Origin: Dasyornis broadbenti
Lineage: Eukaryota; Chordata; Aves; Passeriformes; Dasyornithidae
Direction of reading: 5' to 3'
Assembly: GCA_013397935.1 (NCBI GenBank)
Contig: VZRN01005756.1
Location: forward strand, 1 to 64,000
DNA length: 64,000 nucleotides
Both the position numbers and the translations under genes were made by a program. Below the pieces are notes generated by a model that saw only the letters and a list, made by a program, of their open reading frames with translations, was not told the origin of the DNA and did not search any database. The number at the start of each line of letters is the position of its first letter. The first letter of the stretch is position 1. Of this stretch, positions 12,001 through 25,900 are shown one piece after another.

Positions 12001-15000
12001 TGTATTAATGGTGCTGGATGCATGGGGATTTCTCCTCAAAACATGCATGGGCAGCAATCTAACAGACCAGGTTATACTCATGAAACTAATACATACCATC
12101 ACGTTTCTATTCATTACATGTTCTGAATAAATGCATGTGAATTTATTTGGATATGGGCAGGGATCTTTTGAGGGTTGTTGGTGGTTGTTTGGCGGTCAAA
12201 ATTCTCTTTTATGGCCCCAGATCTTCAGACTTTTTTTTTTTTTTTTGAGAGTGTCTCAGATATGTGGTCAGGCTATGATGCAGTTCTCTTATCATTCTTT
12301 CCTCTGACACTATCTTTGTTCTCAAAACTAAGACATCTACTAGTGCATATTAATCACTAATGTAAATAAATAAGGAAGCATTAGTTGGCACAAGACTTAT
12401 CAGCCCCAGATGCAGGGAGTTAACACAAGGCCACATTGACCTCTGGTATTTGTACGAAGCACTGTGTGGTACAAAACAAAGCACTAACCACAAATACAGG
12501 GGTCATACACTACTGTGCTAAAGTTAAAAGAATTTTCTGACATCTTCCACCATTGCTGCATAGACTTCTTAAAGAAATACAACTTGTTTGGTAACACAAG
12601 TGTGAGAACCATTATCAATTCCTCTAATTTTTCTAAGCACACAGGTGAAAAGTGTTGCAAACTGTCCATACCATACTTGCATTTCTCAGAATGTCAAATG
12701 TGCACTATGCTGTCTAGGAGGGCTTTGGAAACTTAGTTTATTTTTAGTGAAGTGGCTTAGGGAGCACTCCAGAGAATCAGATCCACTAGCAGGTCTGAAG
12801 AGAGCATAACTTCAGTCCTATGGCTGACAACAAACACCCAGCAGAGCTGTGCTGGTGACTAGTTCCATCAGCTAAATCCAGGAGAAGATATGGTTTTGAG
12901 CCTGACACATTAGATAAATTAATAATTTTTTTTTTTTTACATTTGTCTAGAATTTAGAGAAAACATAAATCCCTCCTACAGAGAATTCAAATCCAAGAAA
13001 CTATTAAATTACTCTGACAGTGGATCAAATGACTTCCTCTTCCATTATGCTTCCTTCGCCATAACATGTAAATGGAGAAGAGATATTAACATTAAATTTC
13101 TTGATAGGCTTCTCTAGACTGTGAACTGTAGCTGTCTTTGTTTCTTCCTTATGTACTTGCATTGAACTAAATAACTTTTCAAGCAGTCAGTAAACAAATG
13201 GAGATATAGATACCATACATAACTATTGCTATTCCCCAGAAAGAAAAGGAAGAAACTTGGACAAAACCAGTTTGCCATGGGCTCCCTTTACTACAAAAGC
13301 TCAGTATTCTTAGGTGTAATTAGAATTAGGTTGACTGTTGCCAAGTCATAGTGAATATGCTGCCCAAAGAAATGCTGATGTAAATTGTCTTCATCCTCCT
13401 GAAAATACTTTCCTCTCTCAGACATTGTATTTCCTTAAGCACAGATTGTACACCTACAGGAAAAAAATCACAATCATTTTCTTGCTTTCTGATTTTAAAC
13501 TATTAATTGAATTTACATACAAATAACTTCAAAGCTTCAAAAGCACATGCACAGAAGACAGAATAAGCAAAGTTAAGATCCTGAAGGGAGGACTTACAAG
13601 AGCAGAAACTGTAGAGGTTTGGTTTGTACACTCAAGAATTTCAGCGTTCTAAATGGAGGGAAATGCATTCTGCATTCAGAGTTTCACAAGAGGGAGAATG
13701 AAAATAAGAGGGAAAGAGTGCCTGTGAATGCCTTTAATAAAAGTTTATTGGTAAGGCCTGTTCAACACAATTGTTTCAAAATCCACACTGAACTACAAAT
13801 GTATGTTGGACTCTCCTCTGTCTGGGGACTAATTCATGATTCCCAAGAAATATTTTTTTTTGTATTTTCCAGCTTTGCTATCTGTAGCCACTCCATAATT
13901 TTATTTCTTTGTTTATTAAAACATTGCAAGGAAGTTATTAATTTCAGGTTTATTAGGAATTTTTGCTGTTGTTCTTTTTCTTTCCCAGGGTCTATTTCAA
14001 AACTTGCAATACCTCATGTAGAAGGAAAGCAAGATGTCTAGATAGGTGCCTAAGGTGTTTTAAAAGAAGGGCAATCAGAATGTGATTGAGAAGGAGAAGG
14101 CATTGTTTCATATGAGACAACAATGTCAACATGCACTTTTTCTGGTATGTTTTCACTCTATGTGACTAGAGTGGAGGATCTGTTCAAAACCCCTTTCTCA
14201 TGGGTTTGCAACTTGGATTGAAAATTGACTTTTTTTCCCAAATGTTGGTAAAAAAATTCCCAGCATCACAGCAAGTAAATTTAAAAGGGGCCTATTGATA
14301 ATGTCCTCTCAATAGAAGTGGGCAGGTGAATATGGTGCACTTTAATTCAAACAGTTGTATTAATACAATTTTTCCAAGTCTTATTCCTTTTGCTGAAGCA
14401 ATATTACAGTAAATCTCTGAGGCATGTGCTTAACTTAAGCATATGGCCAGTGATTATTTTCCTGGACTTACTTAAGTACTGTCTAACCTATATTTTATTT
14501 CTGAGGGATGGAAGATGCTTGAAATTTGTACTGATTAGACCGAGCTGTCGTTAAAATATGCCGCTCCCACAGTGCTCATCCTGGCAGTCCAAGATGACTG
14601 GGAGTTTTGTGCTGACCCTCAGTCTTTTCCACACAGGGGAAAACATTGCTTTTCCCTGGTTGCAGTGCTGGGGATTTCATGGCAAGAAGAGCCTCACAGG
14701 CTATGTGTGTATTAGCAGACCTGAGATAGCTCCCCAATTCCCAAGACTGTTCTCACAGCCTGCATATATATTGCTGTATGTATTCACACATACCCACTGT
14801 ATCTCCCAGGCGAGAGCTAAGGCTTATCCCAAGAAGAAATCAGTCTGGACTAGACTGGCTAGAAGACATGTGGGACCTGAAAAGGCAAATTTATGTGCAG
14901 CAGATTTCTTGTCTATTGGCATTTTTCACTGGTTTTTTTCTCAAAAACTGATGACTATATGCACCTCTTCTGTGGAGGTACTAAACCTACATGAGTTGCA

Positions 15001-16690
15001 TTTCAAGGAAATCTCCCAGACCTTACAAACTACGTGTCTAGTTTCTGTAGTTCCCAATGGAATAAGCTGTTCTTGAAGCAAGGTGTTTTTTTCCACTTTT
15101 ATATCCATTCTGAGTAAGGAGTAATGTAGTCATTAGTGGAAAAGAATGAGAAACAGAAATTTGTGAAAATGGCAACAGCAATCTAGAAAGCAGCCTAGAC
15201 TGTATCATCAGATTTTCATTCACATACCTTGTATGCCCAATGAGATCCTTGTTCCACCATCCTGTCACTGCTCTCTGTACATCTCTGCATTTCAGGCAGT
15301 GGGTCAGGTCAGTATCAGCCTGCAGTGGGGTGAGAGCCCATCACCCAGGCATTCCCAGGGCATCTGCAGCAGCCAGGCAGGACCCCTGAGCTCACTCCTG
15401 AGCCCTGGTCTCCCACAGAAGCACAGGGTTTGCTGCCAGCAGGCTGCAAGGCCAGCAATAGTCAGATTTTTCATTTAAATTTTGGCACCATCTGAAGTCA
15501 TTTCTGTTACTTCCAAGGACTGTTGCCATTGTATTAAAAAGAGTAAATTTGCTGCTGAGTTACTTACTGCCCAGAAAATCCAGCTGAAACCTGCTACTGC
15601 CAAATCTGAGGATTCGATATTGGGCCAGGGACTTTAAATAGCTTCTGCTACTGAGGATTTTCTGCTGTCTATGCTGTCTAAAAAAAAAAAAAAAAAAGAA
15701 ACCACCGAGAAAAAAAAAAAAAAAAACCTTTTAAATGAAAGGATTGATAAAACCTCAGTTTGAGGGATTGGACATGGGCTGTTAGAAACTGAAAATTGCC
15801 ACTTCTGGTATGGTTACTACCTGTCCAGATTTTTTGACTGAATCATCTGGGGTTTTTTAAGTCTAGGTTTATTTGCCCAGGGTCCAGGATAAAAAGCACA
15901 AAGCCAAACAAACCCCCTAATGCTGAGCTCTTAAATGAAGCAGAAGAGAAGCCCTATTTATGCAGGTTGGCTGTTTTTTGTATACAGCACAACTATGGAG
16001 GGTGTTCATCATCACTGTCCTTACTCTGCTCCTGCATCTAAGTATCACCTTTAATTGCAGAATGAAGGCGTTGAACTACAAGATCGAATTCTGGCATGCT
16101 ACATTTCCTGCAGAACAACTCAAGATGCCAAAATAAAACCTTCCACTATCCCTCTCTCTCTCCTCTTTCTCCTATGTCTGTCCCACATGCCTATGTAAAG
16201 AGATAGTGCAGACGGTCTCCAAGGTAAAAGGTAGCCTTTATTTTTCTGGGTTTTTGTTTGTTTTTTGTTTTTTTTTTTTAATCTCATCTGCCATGTAGAT
16301 AGGCGCAGTGACTGCAACAGTGCACTGGAATCTGTGAGCCAGCCAGGAAACCGCTCGCTGTGCTCAGGCTCAAACACTGTGGATGCACTGGCAGACACTC
16401 AATGTGAATTCTCCTACACGCTACAGTCTGAATTTATGATGCACTCTGCTGTGTGGCTATAACCTTAGCAACAGCAACCACTGTACAATGAGCAGGAGTC
16501 AGTTGCTGCTGACTGTTTGAAGGAGCTCTCCCTTATGGGCAATTTGTGCAGAAAATGACAGGAATTGTAATTATTTCATCTGAAACCATAGCAAAGGCTG
16601 CAGTATTTTCTCCTCAAACTCAGTAATTCTAGTGATGCGATGAACTGGCAAATCAAGTGTTACCCAGCTTTATAATCAGATGCTGCTTGG
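9097..16690. other. No recognised gene; intergenic DNA with homopolymer runs
   Basis: AT-rich sequence with A or T runs at about 9341-9355, 9662-9677, 12231-12246, 15680-15697 and 15710-15726. The longest frame is 172 codons on the plus strand (14558-15076), without a motif or splice context. A GC-balanced block at about 16290-16560 looks less degenerate than its surroundings and might be a conserved non-coding element. I cannot test that here. Confidence 0.5.
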
Positions 16691-16693
16691 AAA

Positions 16694-16813
16694 CCTCTCC
16701 TCTCCTCTCCTCTCCGCTCCTCCCCCCAAGCTTTTTAAAATTGATTTATGACCTTGGTAGTCAAGGGTCTGATCTTAGNCCTCTCCTCTCCTCTCCTCTC
16801 CGCTCCTCCCCCC
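16694..16813 (+). repeat. 34-bp exact direct repeat flanking a single N
   Basis: The CT-rich block at 16694-16727 is repeated without a mismatch at 16780-16813, immediately after an undetermined base at 16779. The 51 bp between them (16728-16778) is ordinary sequence. The second copy continues into a longer CCTCTCC-type polypyrimidine tract to about 16850. An exact duplicate beginning right at an N suggests a contig join in which the same end was assembled twice, rather than a biological duplication. Confidence 0.85.
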
Positions 16814-16850
16814 TCTCCCCTCTCCCTCCTCCCTCTTCCCTCTTCTTCTC

Positions 16851-18497
16851 CTGTTTATTTTCTCCCAAAAGAACTTTTTCTGATTACACCTTTCTGGATC
16901 TGTGTTACCTCTTTCACATGACAGTGTATTTCTTCATATTATTGGGGCAGCACTTAGGAACTTCTAAATGTTAGAGGTTGTTTCTGGAAAGGAGTAAATT
17001 AATGAACAGATTGAAACAGGTTTTGTGAGCTACTACAAGAAGGAAAGCTTTCTTCCTTCATGATATTCAACACTTTTTTATTAATCTGACACTAACATCT
17101 GTGTTTAGTTTGCAAAGAGGTTCAAGGCAAGTGTTGTGCATATTCATGTAAATACATAATTGCATAAGCAGTCATGCTGGGAATTTCCTCAAAAACACAC
17201 TGAAAGCTTTGCCGTTGTTTGCTGTCACCATTGTTATAGTATTTGACATTCAAAAAACATTCAACCTGTAAAGAGCTCAGTAGATTTTTATTTTAAATAC
17301 TTTGTGTGTTGAAATAATAAATTCTAAAATAGTAAAATCTAAAGGAATGTTTATATATTTGATGGAGAGACCAAAAAATGATAACTAGACTTCATGACCT
17401 GCTATGTTAGGAAAGATATGGCTGTCAGTGTAGAAGGAAAGGAAGTTATCATGGCCTCACTGACTTTGCAACTTAATTTATGTCATGCAAATGACAGAAA
17501 ACACATTGATGATATTTGTAGTAATTAATTTTAGATTTGATTGGCTACTGATCTGATCAGTTTTACTTTAATAAACAGCTACCAAAATTAAATAACAATG
17601 TTAAATAATTATAAAAATTAATCTCTTTTTTTTTTTATAAGGTTTTCTTACTATCTGTAATGGCCAAAAAATCCTTTTATCTGCTGTTTATAGATGTTAT
17701 TGGGTTGTTTCTTAAACTGTATTCACGAACAGCATTCCGTGTCCCAATGGCATTACTTAAAAACAATGCAAACTTTCCATTTTAATTACTATGTGCATCC
17801 TATTGACCTCCTATCTACTTTATGCCAGCTTCATTAATAACTGATGCCCAAGTTGCTCATCAAATTCAGCAAAGAGCTGGTTTAGTTTCTGAAATTAAAT
17901 TAGGAGGTTTTTTCTATTTTTTTTGTTACAAAAGGTATTTCAAATGCACGAGAAAAAGTGAATTGGAAGAATGTGTGTTCATGAAGAAAACATTTACTTG
18001 TCAGGGTGTGACCACGCATAAATTGGGCCACCGTAGTCTATGTTTGTCATATAAACCTTGATCTACCCACACTGACTTTAACATTTTGTAAGATGTGTCA
18101 CCAGAAGTGAAACTTCAACCTGGAGACTAAAGTCTATGCTTGGCTAGTCCCAGGCCCAGAATCTTTATTGCTGCTTTTGAACCTGCCAAACTGGTCTCAG
18201 TTCCTCCTCTGCAAATCTGCCATTAAGTTGAAGAACTCCTTTCTAAGATAACATGTGTTGGATTTCAGATGTGCTTCTATCAGATTGCTCCTGGAGTCAC
18301 CTGAAGCCGGTGCTGCTCCATAGGCTAACCACACTTTGTAGCCATCCTGTGTTTGGTCTCTGCCCAGGCTGCTGGCACAGCTCACGTGTGCCCCTTGGCA
18401 CAAAATCCAAGCGCTCCAGAGAGGTGGCCTCCTTTGCTTTGTCTGTCTGATGTTACCTTTGAAAGGGATGATGGGAAAGGGCTGGACAGACAGCCAG
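16851..18497. other. No recognised gene or repeat
   Basis: AT-rich DNA, with a more GC-rich final 300 bp (18200-18497) leading into the CR1 copy. The frames in that part are short and overlap on both strands. Nothing assignable. Confidence 0.5.
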
Positions 18498-19965
18498 GAT
18501 GATCCTGAGGCCAGAGGGAAAGCCTGGAGCAAAGTACATTTACCTTTGGTAAACAAAGATCAGGTCAGGGAACACTGAAACAAACTGGACATCTGTAAGT
18601 CCATGTGACCTAACGGGATGCAGCTGTGGCTGCTGAGGGAGATGGCTAGTGCACTGTGACTCCACTCTTGATGTTCTGTGAAAGTTCATGGTGATTTGAA
18701 GGAGTTCCTGAGGACAAGAGAAAGCAAATGCCATTCCCATCTTAAGGAAGAGCAAGACAAGGATCCAGTGAACTACAGGCCAGTAAGATTCACCTCTTTT
18801 CCCTGAAAGGTGATACAGCAAGAAATCCTAAAAACTATTTTCAAATGTATGAGGGATAAAAAGGGGAACATGAGTAGTGAATGTGGGTTTACAGAGGGGA
18901 AATCATGCCAGAACAATCTCAAAGCCTTTTATAATGAGACAACTGCCTCAGTGGATACAAGGAGAGGAGTAGATATTTTTTATCTTGACCTTAGCAAGTC
19001 TTTCAGCACTGTGTCCCTTAATAGTCTCATGGATATATTGATGGAGCAGGAGCTAGATAAATGGACAGGGAGGTGGGTTGAAAACTGGCTGAACTGCTGG
19101 GCTGCAAGGGCTGTGATCAGCAGCATGGAGCCCAGCTCCAGGCCAGACACTACTGTTGTCCTCAATACTGGAACAAATACTGTTTATTACCTTCACTAAT
19201 GATCCAGTGCTGGCACATCATGCACCCTCTGTAAGTTTGCAGACGATGCAAAACTGCGAGGAGTGGTTGACAGACAGATGACTGTGCTACCATTCAGAGG
19301 GATCTGGACAGGCTGGAGAAATGGACAAAGATGAACCTCATGAAGCCCAAGAAAGAGAAACACAAAGTCCTTCTCATGGGAATAAATAACCCCAGTGCCT
19401 GCACCAGTCCATGCTGGTGGCTGACCATCTGGAAATCAGCTTGGCAGAGAAGGATCTGAATGTCCTGATTGACAATTCGACAGCAGTAGACCCTTGCAGC
19501 CAAGAAGACTGATCCTTCCTCTCCGAGACACACCTGGATTCTGGGTTCTGTATCTTGTGTTGGGCTCCCCAGCACAAGAGAGCACACGGACATACTGAAG
19601 TGACTTCAGCAAGGGGCCACAAGTATAATTACGGGACTGGACTGTACAGAAAAAGGCTAAAAGTAAAGGAGTCAGAGCCTCACTCTACTGCAGGGCACCA
19701 GGACAGAAGGAATGGGCACAAACTGAAACATTGAAAATTCCATCCAAGCACACAAAAACACTGTTATACTGTGAGAGTGATGGAGCACTACAACAGTTTG
19801 TCCAGAGACACTGTGGAGTCTCCATCCTTGGAGATAATAAAAACACAGCTGGACATACCCTGAGCAACCTGCTCTGACTTACATCCTGTTTGAGCAATGA
19901 CTGGACTGGACAAACTCCAGAGGTGCTCACCAGCCTCAGCCATGCTGGGATTCCATGAAGCTGCA
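18498..19965 (+). mobile_element. CR1 LINE with ORF2 remnant and 3' end
   Basis: A 5'-truncated CR1 in plus orientation. It begins in the segment just before the reverse transcriptase, runs through RT motifs, and ends near 19965 with a CAGCCATGCTGGGATTCCAT-like tail. The 3' portion carries the CACTGTGGAGTCTCCATCC and TTGGAGATAATAAAAACACA blocks typical of CR1. Internal deletions and frameshifts are present, so it is a dead copy. The same family occurs at 35060-36690, where parallel blocks can be aligned. Confidence 0.9.
18800..19290 (+). pseudogene. CR1 ORF2 reverse transcriptase fragment
   Basis: An open stretch of about 130 codons (18810-19199) contains the RT blocks FTEGKSC, VDIFYLDLSKSF and KWTGRWVENWLNC, in the order found in CR1-clade LINE polymerases. 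The catalytic FADD box follows at about 19236-19250 in a different frame, so a frameshift separates the finger/palm start from the active site. The usual substrate is CR1 RNA at a target-primed nick. This copy cannot encode an active enzyme. Confidence 0.85.
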
Positions 19966-22900
19966 AGGCAAGTACTGTCCTATGGGTGTTCTGACATGGA
20001 GAGAGCACCCAGATTTCCCCTTTAAAATAATACAGAATCACTCCAAACTCAGTGAATTAAATGAAGCCCAAGGGCTTCAGCAAGTCAGCTTGCCTGAGAT
20101 GTTAATGTTTTAACAAGAACATGAAGAGAAGGGTAGGGACACCCTATAAAATAAATTTAAAGTCTGACAACTTACAGAAATTATTTACATATTTTATGAA
20201 TTTCTAAAAATTCAGTATATATGTATGCTAGGGTCTTAATTTTAATTGCTTTAATAACAGGTTAATATTTTCTCTTTAATTTTTGATTTAACGTAGACAC
20301 ATAATTTGTTATAAATATGGCCAGCTAGTGAAAAAATAAAGCACCTTGTTTATGAACCATTGAACCGCTCAGACAAGAGGTATTAATATTATTAAGAAGG
20401 CAGGAGAAAAATACATGAGCTGATGATACCTAGAGTGACGAAATAATCCCCCAGCCAGTCAGTCGGTTCACTTTTGGCAACAAGGTGGAAACCAGTTGTG
20501 TGAAGGTGTTTGAGGACACAGAAGCATTTATTGCAACAGACTGGGGAGGTGTGCTATTACAGTTTTATTTCATAAAGGATGTAATTAAATATGCAACCAT
20601 GTAGAGATGTTAACATAGACGACCAGACAGAACTGAAGTTAAAAATCTTCTCCCTCTTCCAATCTTTCAAAGTCTTATGTATCATGCTGTCACAATCACA
20701 GATACAGCTGTTTTACTTGTCTGCAACTTAGGAAAGATTAGTGTGTTGTCAAAACATAAGGATTTGAGTATCAGATTCTGTGTGCCCTATATTTTTTCTG
20801 CTGGGATTAAAGTTCTCAAAATACAAAAGTAAATGTATCTTTTGCAAGACAAAAATTAAGAGAGGCATTAGATCTCTGCCTCAGAAGGTTTCTAGGAGCA
20901 TTTTTATTTGCATTTGTAGCTGTCTTTTGATCCTTATTTTAGGATCCACTAGGATGCTGCACTCTTCAGAAGGCTGAGAGTTCTAGTTTCTCAGTAAATG
21001 CCATGAAGATCAGATTATGCTCAAGATTGCCAGTGAGAAAGCCAGTTAACATGGCTAAAATTGCCAGGAAGCATGCTGGTAGCTGAACAGAATGGGTAGT
21101 CATGGGACATGGCTAGACCTTAAACTGGTTCTGCTTAGTTTGGAAGTAAAACTGTTGCTGTGAGGTACTTTTTACATATATTTAGAATGATTAATGTTTG
21201 AAGTGAAAGGCATATTTACTATAGAAATTACTTTAGTCATACAATGGGTACAGACCTACTTACAAGGTTACACTCTATAGAAAAAAAACCACAGACACAC
21301 AGAATTTGATGTTATTAAATATATATGCATAAAAACTATTATATAAATAGTTCTAAACACTCTTTTAAATGACAGTCATTAACAATAAATAATGTAAAAA
21401 TGCATCTGGAACAACTGAAAATATCAAAAGTGTATGATAAATATTTTTTTCAGAGATTTAAAACACATTTAATCTTTTCAGTATGTAACCTCAAAGATCC
21501 AAATTTCTGCTTTGGTGATGTGTAGATGCTTAGTTGCACTGTAAATGTTCAAGCTTTTCAATTCAGCTCTGAACTCAGCCTTGACAGAACAATTTATCAG
21601 TACAGTAAATATCCACTAATATGGATAATATTAATGGACATGTCTTTCTAATACTTTAAAATTGTTATATGAATTTAAACCTTTATTTGCCTTTCTGCAA
21701 CATTTTATTGAGGTATTTTCCAACCTAAATAATTCTCTGATAACTCAGTTGCATTTAAAGTTAGGAATGGCTAATGGGAAGAAGAAGAGTTTGCATTCTC
21801 TTATGAAATTCTGCTACAAATAAGACACAAAGGGATAGAAAATTGATTTTCCTTTAGCTTAAGTCCATGTAACTCACAGAGCTGATCGAAATACATAAAA
21901 CACCAACGGTATCATTTTATTGTGATTGTTCTGATGATAAGTCAGAGGTTTTCATCTTCTCCTTATTAAGCCAAACCATTTAAATGTATCAAAATCTTTC
22001 CTCAGGAAATCTACAGGTTTAACACTTAGAGGTGAAATGGATAGAAACAATCACCAGACAGGTCTTAGTTTTTATTGTATTTTTGAAGTGTTTAGATTCC
22101 CTTGATGATAATAATTCCTGGGAAGATAAAAATGTTTTCCAATGGCAGCAGAGAAGTAACTATTGACTACAGAGTCTCTACTTTGCTTTCCAGATCCTAT
22201 CAGATGTACTGTACTTACAGTAATCATGTGGAAGATACTATGGCAGTTGTAATAGGTTAGGTGTGATTCTAGTTACAATGCCTGCACAGGATAAAAATTT
22301 TTAAAGCTTCAATTTGAGACAGCAGGAGACTGACATGAAAACTGAAGACATGAAGATGATGATCGATAGACATGATACCACTTAAAATGACAAGAGCAGA
22401 AAAACTCATAAAGCAACAAGAAAGGAATGGATGACCTTGTAAAAAGACACAGATAATAATCTATAATCTATAATGCCAGCTGCAACTGGGAGTCTGGGTT
22501 TGCAATGTGTAAGCACGAGTATCATATATTTTCTGTGTAGGGGAGTAAGAAAGTGATTTGAACTGCAATTTCAAATTTCACACACAAGGAGTGAATTATT
22601 GTAAATAATTTTAGGGCCCAGTTCATGAATGAACTTGAGAAAAAGGTTAAAATAGTTTTGAGAGGTGAAGAATAAAACAGTCCCAGATGCAACTGAGGAT
22701 GTTTTCACTGAGAGCTCTTATCAACATCCTGCTAGCTTGAAAAATGTAAAAGAGATGTGCAAATTACTCTGCAATCTGGAGAGGAAAACTTCTGATCTAG
22801 TTTACATTTTTGATCTCTTTAATCAGTGTAACAGGAGAGAAACCAGAGTACTGTGGTTCTGGCTCAGCAACTGTTGCTGAGCTTTGACTAGACTATAACG

Positions 22901-25900
22901 TTGTCAAAAATCCATGAGGAGATCATACTTGTATTTCTTCTTTGATCTTCCTTTGTGCACTTCTGCATAAGGCAGTTTAGGAACTTCCTTTTTTGCTTGA
23001 ATGTGCATTGCCCTCTCCTGCACATTCCAAAAGATATATTCGAGTCGCTTTCACTGTCAAAAGTGTTGTCCAAGTTTCTGGATCTAAAGTAATGCTGTGT
23101 ATTAGTTACCAAGTTAAATGGACGCAGCTAACATCTATTTTAGAAGCCAGCCAACATCTATGAACACTTCTAAGAATGGCTTAATTTTTTTTTAGTGACA
23201 GAACTAGTTGTGAAAGACTAGAAGTTGTTGTAATAATATTATGAATATCAATGCTTGACTGTGTTATCATATCACTCACTATTCTCTTGAGTTAGATCAA
23301 TAGCAGCACTGTCAGGAAATACATCCCAAAGAAGAAGAAGTATTTTCCATACTTTCTTTGCTGCTTGCTAGGCCTGGCATGCCAGATTTTTCCAAGACTA
23401 CCTGAACGAGATAAGGAGGCAAGGAGGATTTTGGACGACAAGAGAACAGTCTGATGTAATTGACAGGTTGGGCATGACTGAGGTTAGGAAGATCCAAAGG
23501 AAAAACACAGTTGCATAATGCCTAGCTTTAAAAATTTTCAGTTATTAAGCTGACTGCTTCAGGTTAGAGGTGTGCATTGGCCACATGTCTCCCTTGATGG
23601 ACAAAATCCTTTGCTAAGATAAACACAGAAATGTCCAACCAAATCTTAAGTTTAAGCCTCTAAAGGGCATTACCCCAGTGAAATAAAACTCAGTCCATAA
23701 ACTGAGGAGGAGGAGGTATCAGGGAGGCGGGAAAGTATCAGGGACCTCAGTAGGGAAGGCAAAGGCACATTTAATGCTGAATCAGACCTGAAGTCTACTG
23801 AGTCTTAAACAGATTGGGTTTGAGAAATCAAAATGCTTCCTTTAGGCATTTTTGAAATTCAAATGGATATTTGAGTTGGAGAGGTTCACGACCAGACTCA
23901 GCTGGATAGAACAATAAGAGGTGCAGACCTGTTATAAAAATATGCCATAATTCTGTGCTTTAATACGAGCAATAAATCATATATAATAATGACTATTAAC
24001 GGCAAGAGTTCTCTCCAATGGCAAAATACACATATTTTCTTTTGAACTGTATGGATGTTTTACAGAATGCTTTATTTTCTCAAGTCACCTTGCAACACAT
24101 TGTCACTCCAGCCCTTTAATACTTTAGCTCAACAGCTGAACCATAGCAGCAAAGGTTTTCACACTGCATTGGTATGTTGTTTATGTTTGGTTACGAAAAA
24201 CAAACGGGATCTAGCTGCAGTCTGCCAACACATGGCTTTGCCACCTGAATATTGGCTATGCGTGATTAACAGGCACACATGGACACTGGGAGTCGTAAAA
24301 GAGAGCAGCAAATACGAGGAGAGAACATTTGCTGCATAAACCCCATCAAAATCTGCCTTTGTAAAACACCAAGTGCAACCTGTTATCCTGTTGACATCAG
24401 CCCCACAACCCAGCAATTAAAGTACCTACAAAACTGAAGATGTTTTACCTCTGTTGTTAGCTATTTGCAAAAAATAACGATTTTGCTTCCATTCTGTCAG
24501 GAGCTTCATATTGATCAGATTGAATCACTTACACAACATAAAGTTCTTGTGGGACATCCCAGTGCAGCCTTTTGCAAGCAAGTCCACAGCAGATTGTAAA
24601 TCACACAATGGGTAAATTCTCACAATGTACTGGTTGTCCAATTTGGATCTAATCCTAAAGAAATATGCCCAAATTCACAGAAATACTGGGCACCTGTTTA
24701 TCCACCCTGAGCATCCCTGCCATTGCTTGCAGATCCCACAGCCCTTGCCTTGCTTTACTGTATTACATCAGTAAATTAGTGACAGAGTTGTCCATGGATA
24801 GCAAAACACGGGTTGAACCCTGCCAGGCTCCTAATGGAAAGACACTCGATTCCATTTTGGCCATAACTATAAATCACAGAGAATAATTCATTTAAAAAAA
24901 TAAAGAGTAACTGCCAAACAACTCTTGGAAGCTACTCAATGGCCCTTGCCTTTGCAGCAAATATGATCCCAAAAATCACTTATAAATAACTCTCAAACTG
25001 TGCCACGTTTTAGCATTCATCCCACTGTTTTGCAAGCTTTTGGGGAGGATACACAGCGTGTCATTTCAAACTATGTGAGAATTATTGAGAGAGCTTTGCA
25101 ATGTCTGAATAGCAACAACTTTTTCGCAGGACTCTTTGGAGACCCGACAGTTGGTGTACGAGCAGGCTCACTCGCACATCTGGTTTTATCACGCTAAAGT
25201 AAATCAGAACTGATTCCTGCAACAAGAGCCTGAAAAGCCAACAGCACTGCTACTGCAGTTGAAAACAGAGCAGCAGCTGTTTTCACATGTTCATGCAGCA
25301 AATTACTTAGTTTCCATCACAAAATCTACAGCTTTTCATAGTTTTCCTCCAAAGAGATCTACTCATCTCAGTCCTCTAAAGTACTGTCAATACTATACAA
25401 AGAAAAAAAAAAAAGAATCTTTTCTACATAACCCATATGAAAGTAGCAGAAAACTTCTATCTACTCTGTAGATAGAAATTGGTATGTCTAAACCTCTTTT
25501 AAAACTTTACATATTTTTATTTATATATTTGCTTAAGAATATGAGCCCAGTCCTTGCTTTCCCATGGCAACAAAAACGAAATAATGAAATCCAGGCCTAA
25601 TGGCACTATAGATATTCACTCCAGTAAACCTGAAGCTGCATGATTTGTCACTCATGCATTTATCTATATATGGTAAAGTGAGTAAACACTGCATAAAATA
25701 TATTTTGTGCTTCCTCGGTCTTGGACAGATTAGCAAAAATTAAATTTCACACTAATCTGCCCATGGTCAGGAGTGCTACATTAGGAGTGAGGGGGATTCA
25801 GCTAATTGTGAAGAATATTTTTCTCTAATAAAATGATCTGTGAATATAGCAAATATAATCTGGAGAGCTACCTTTACCAATATGGTCTATCAATACTGAA

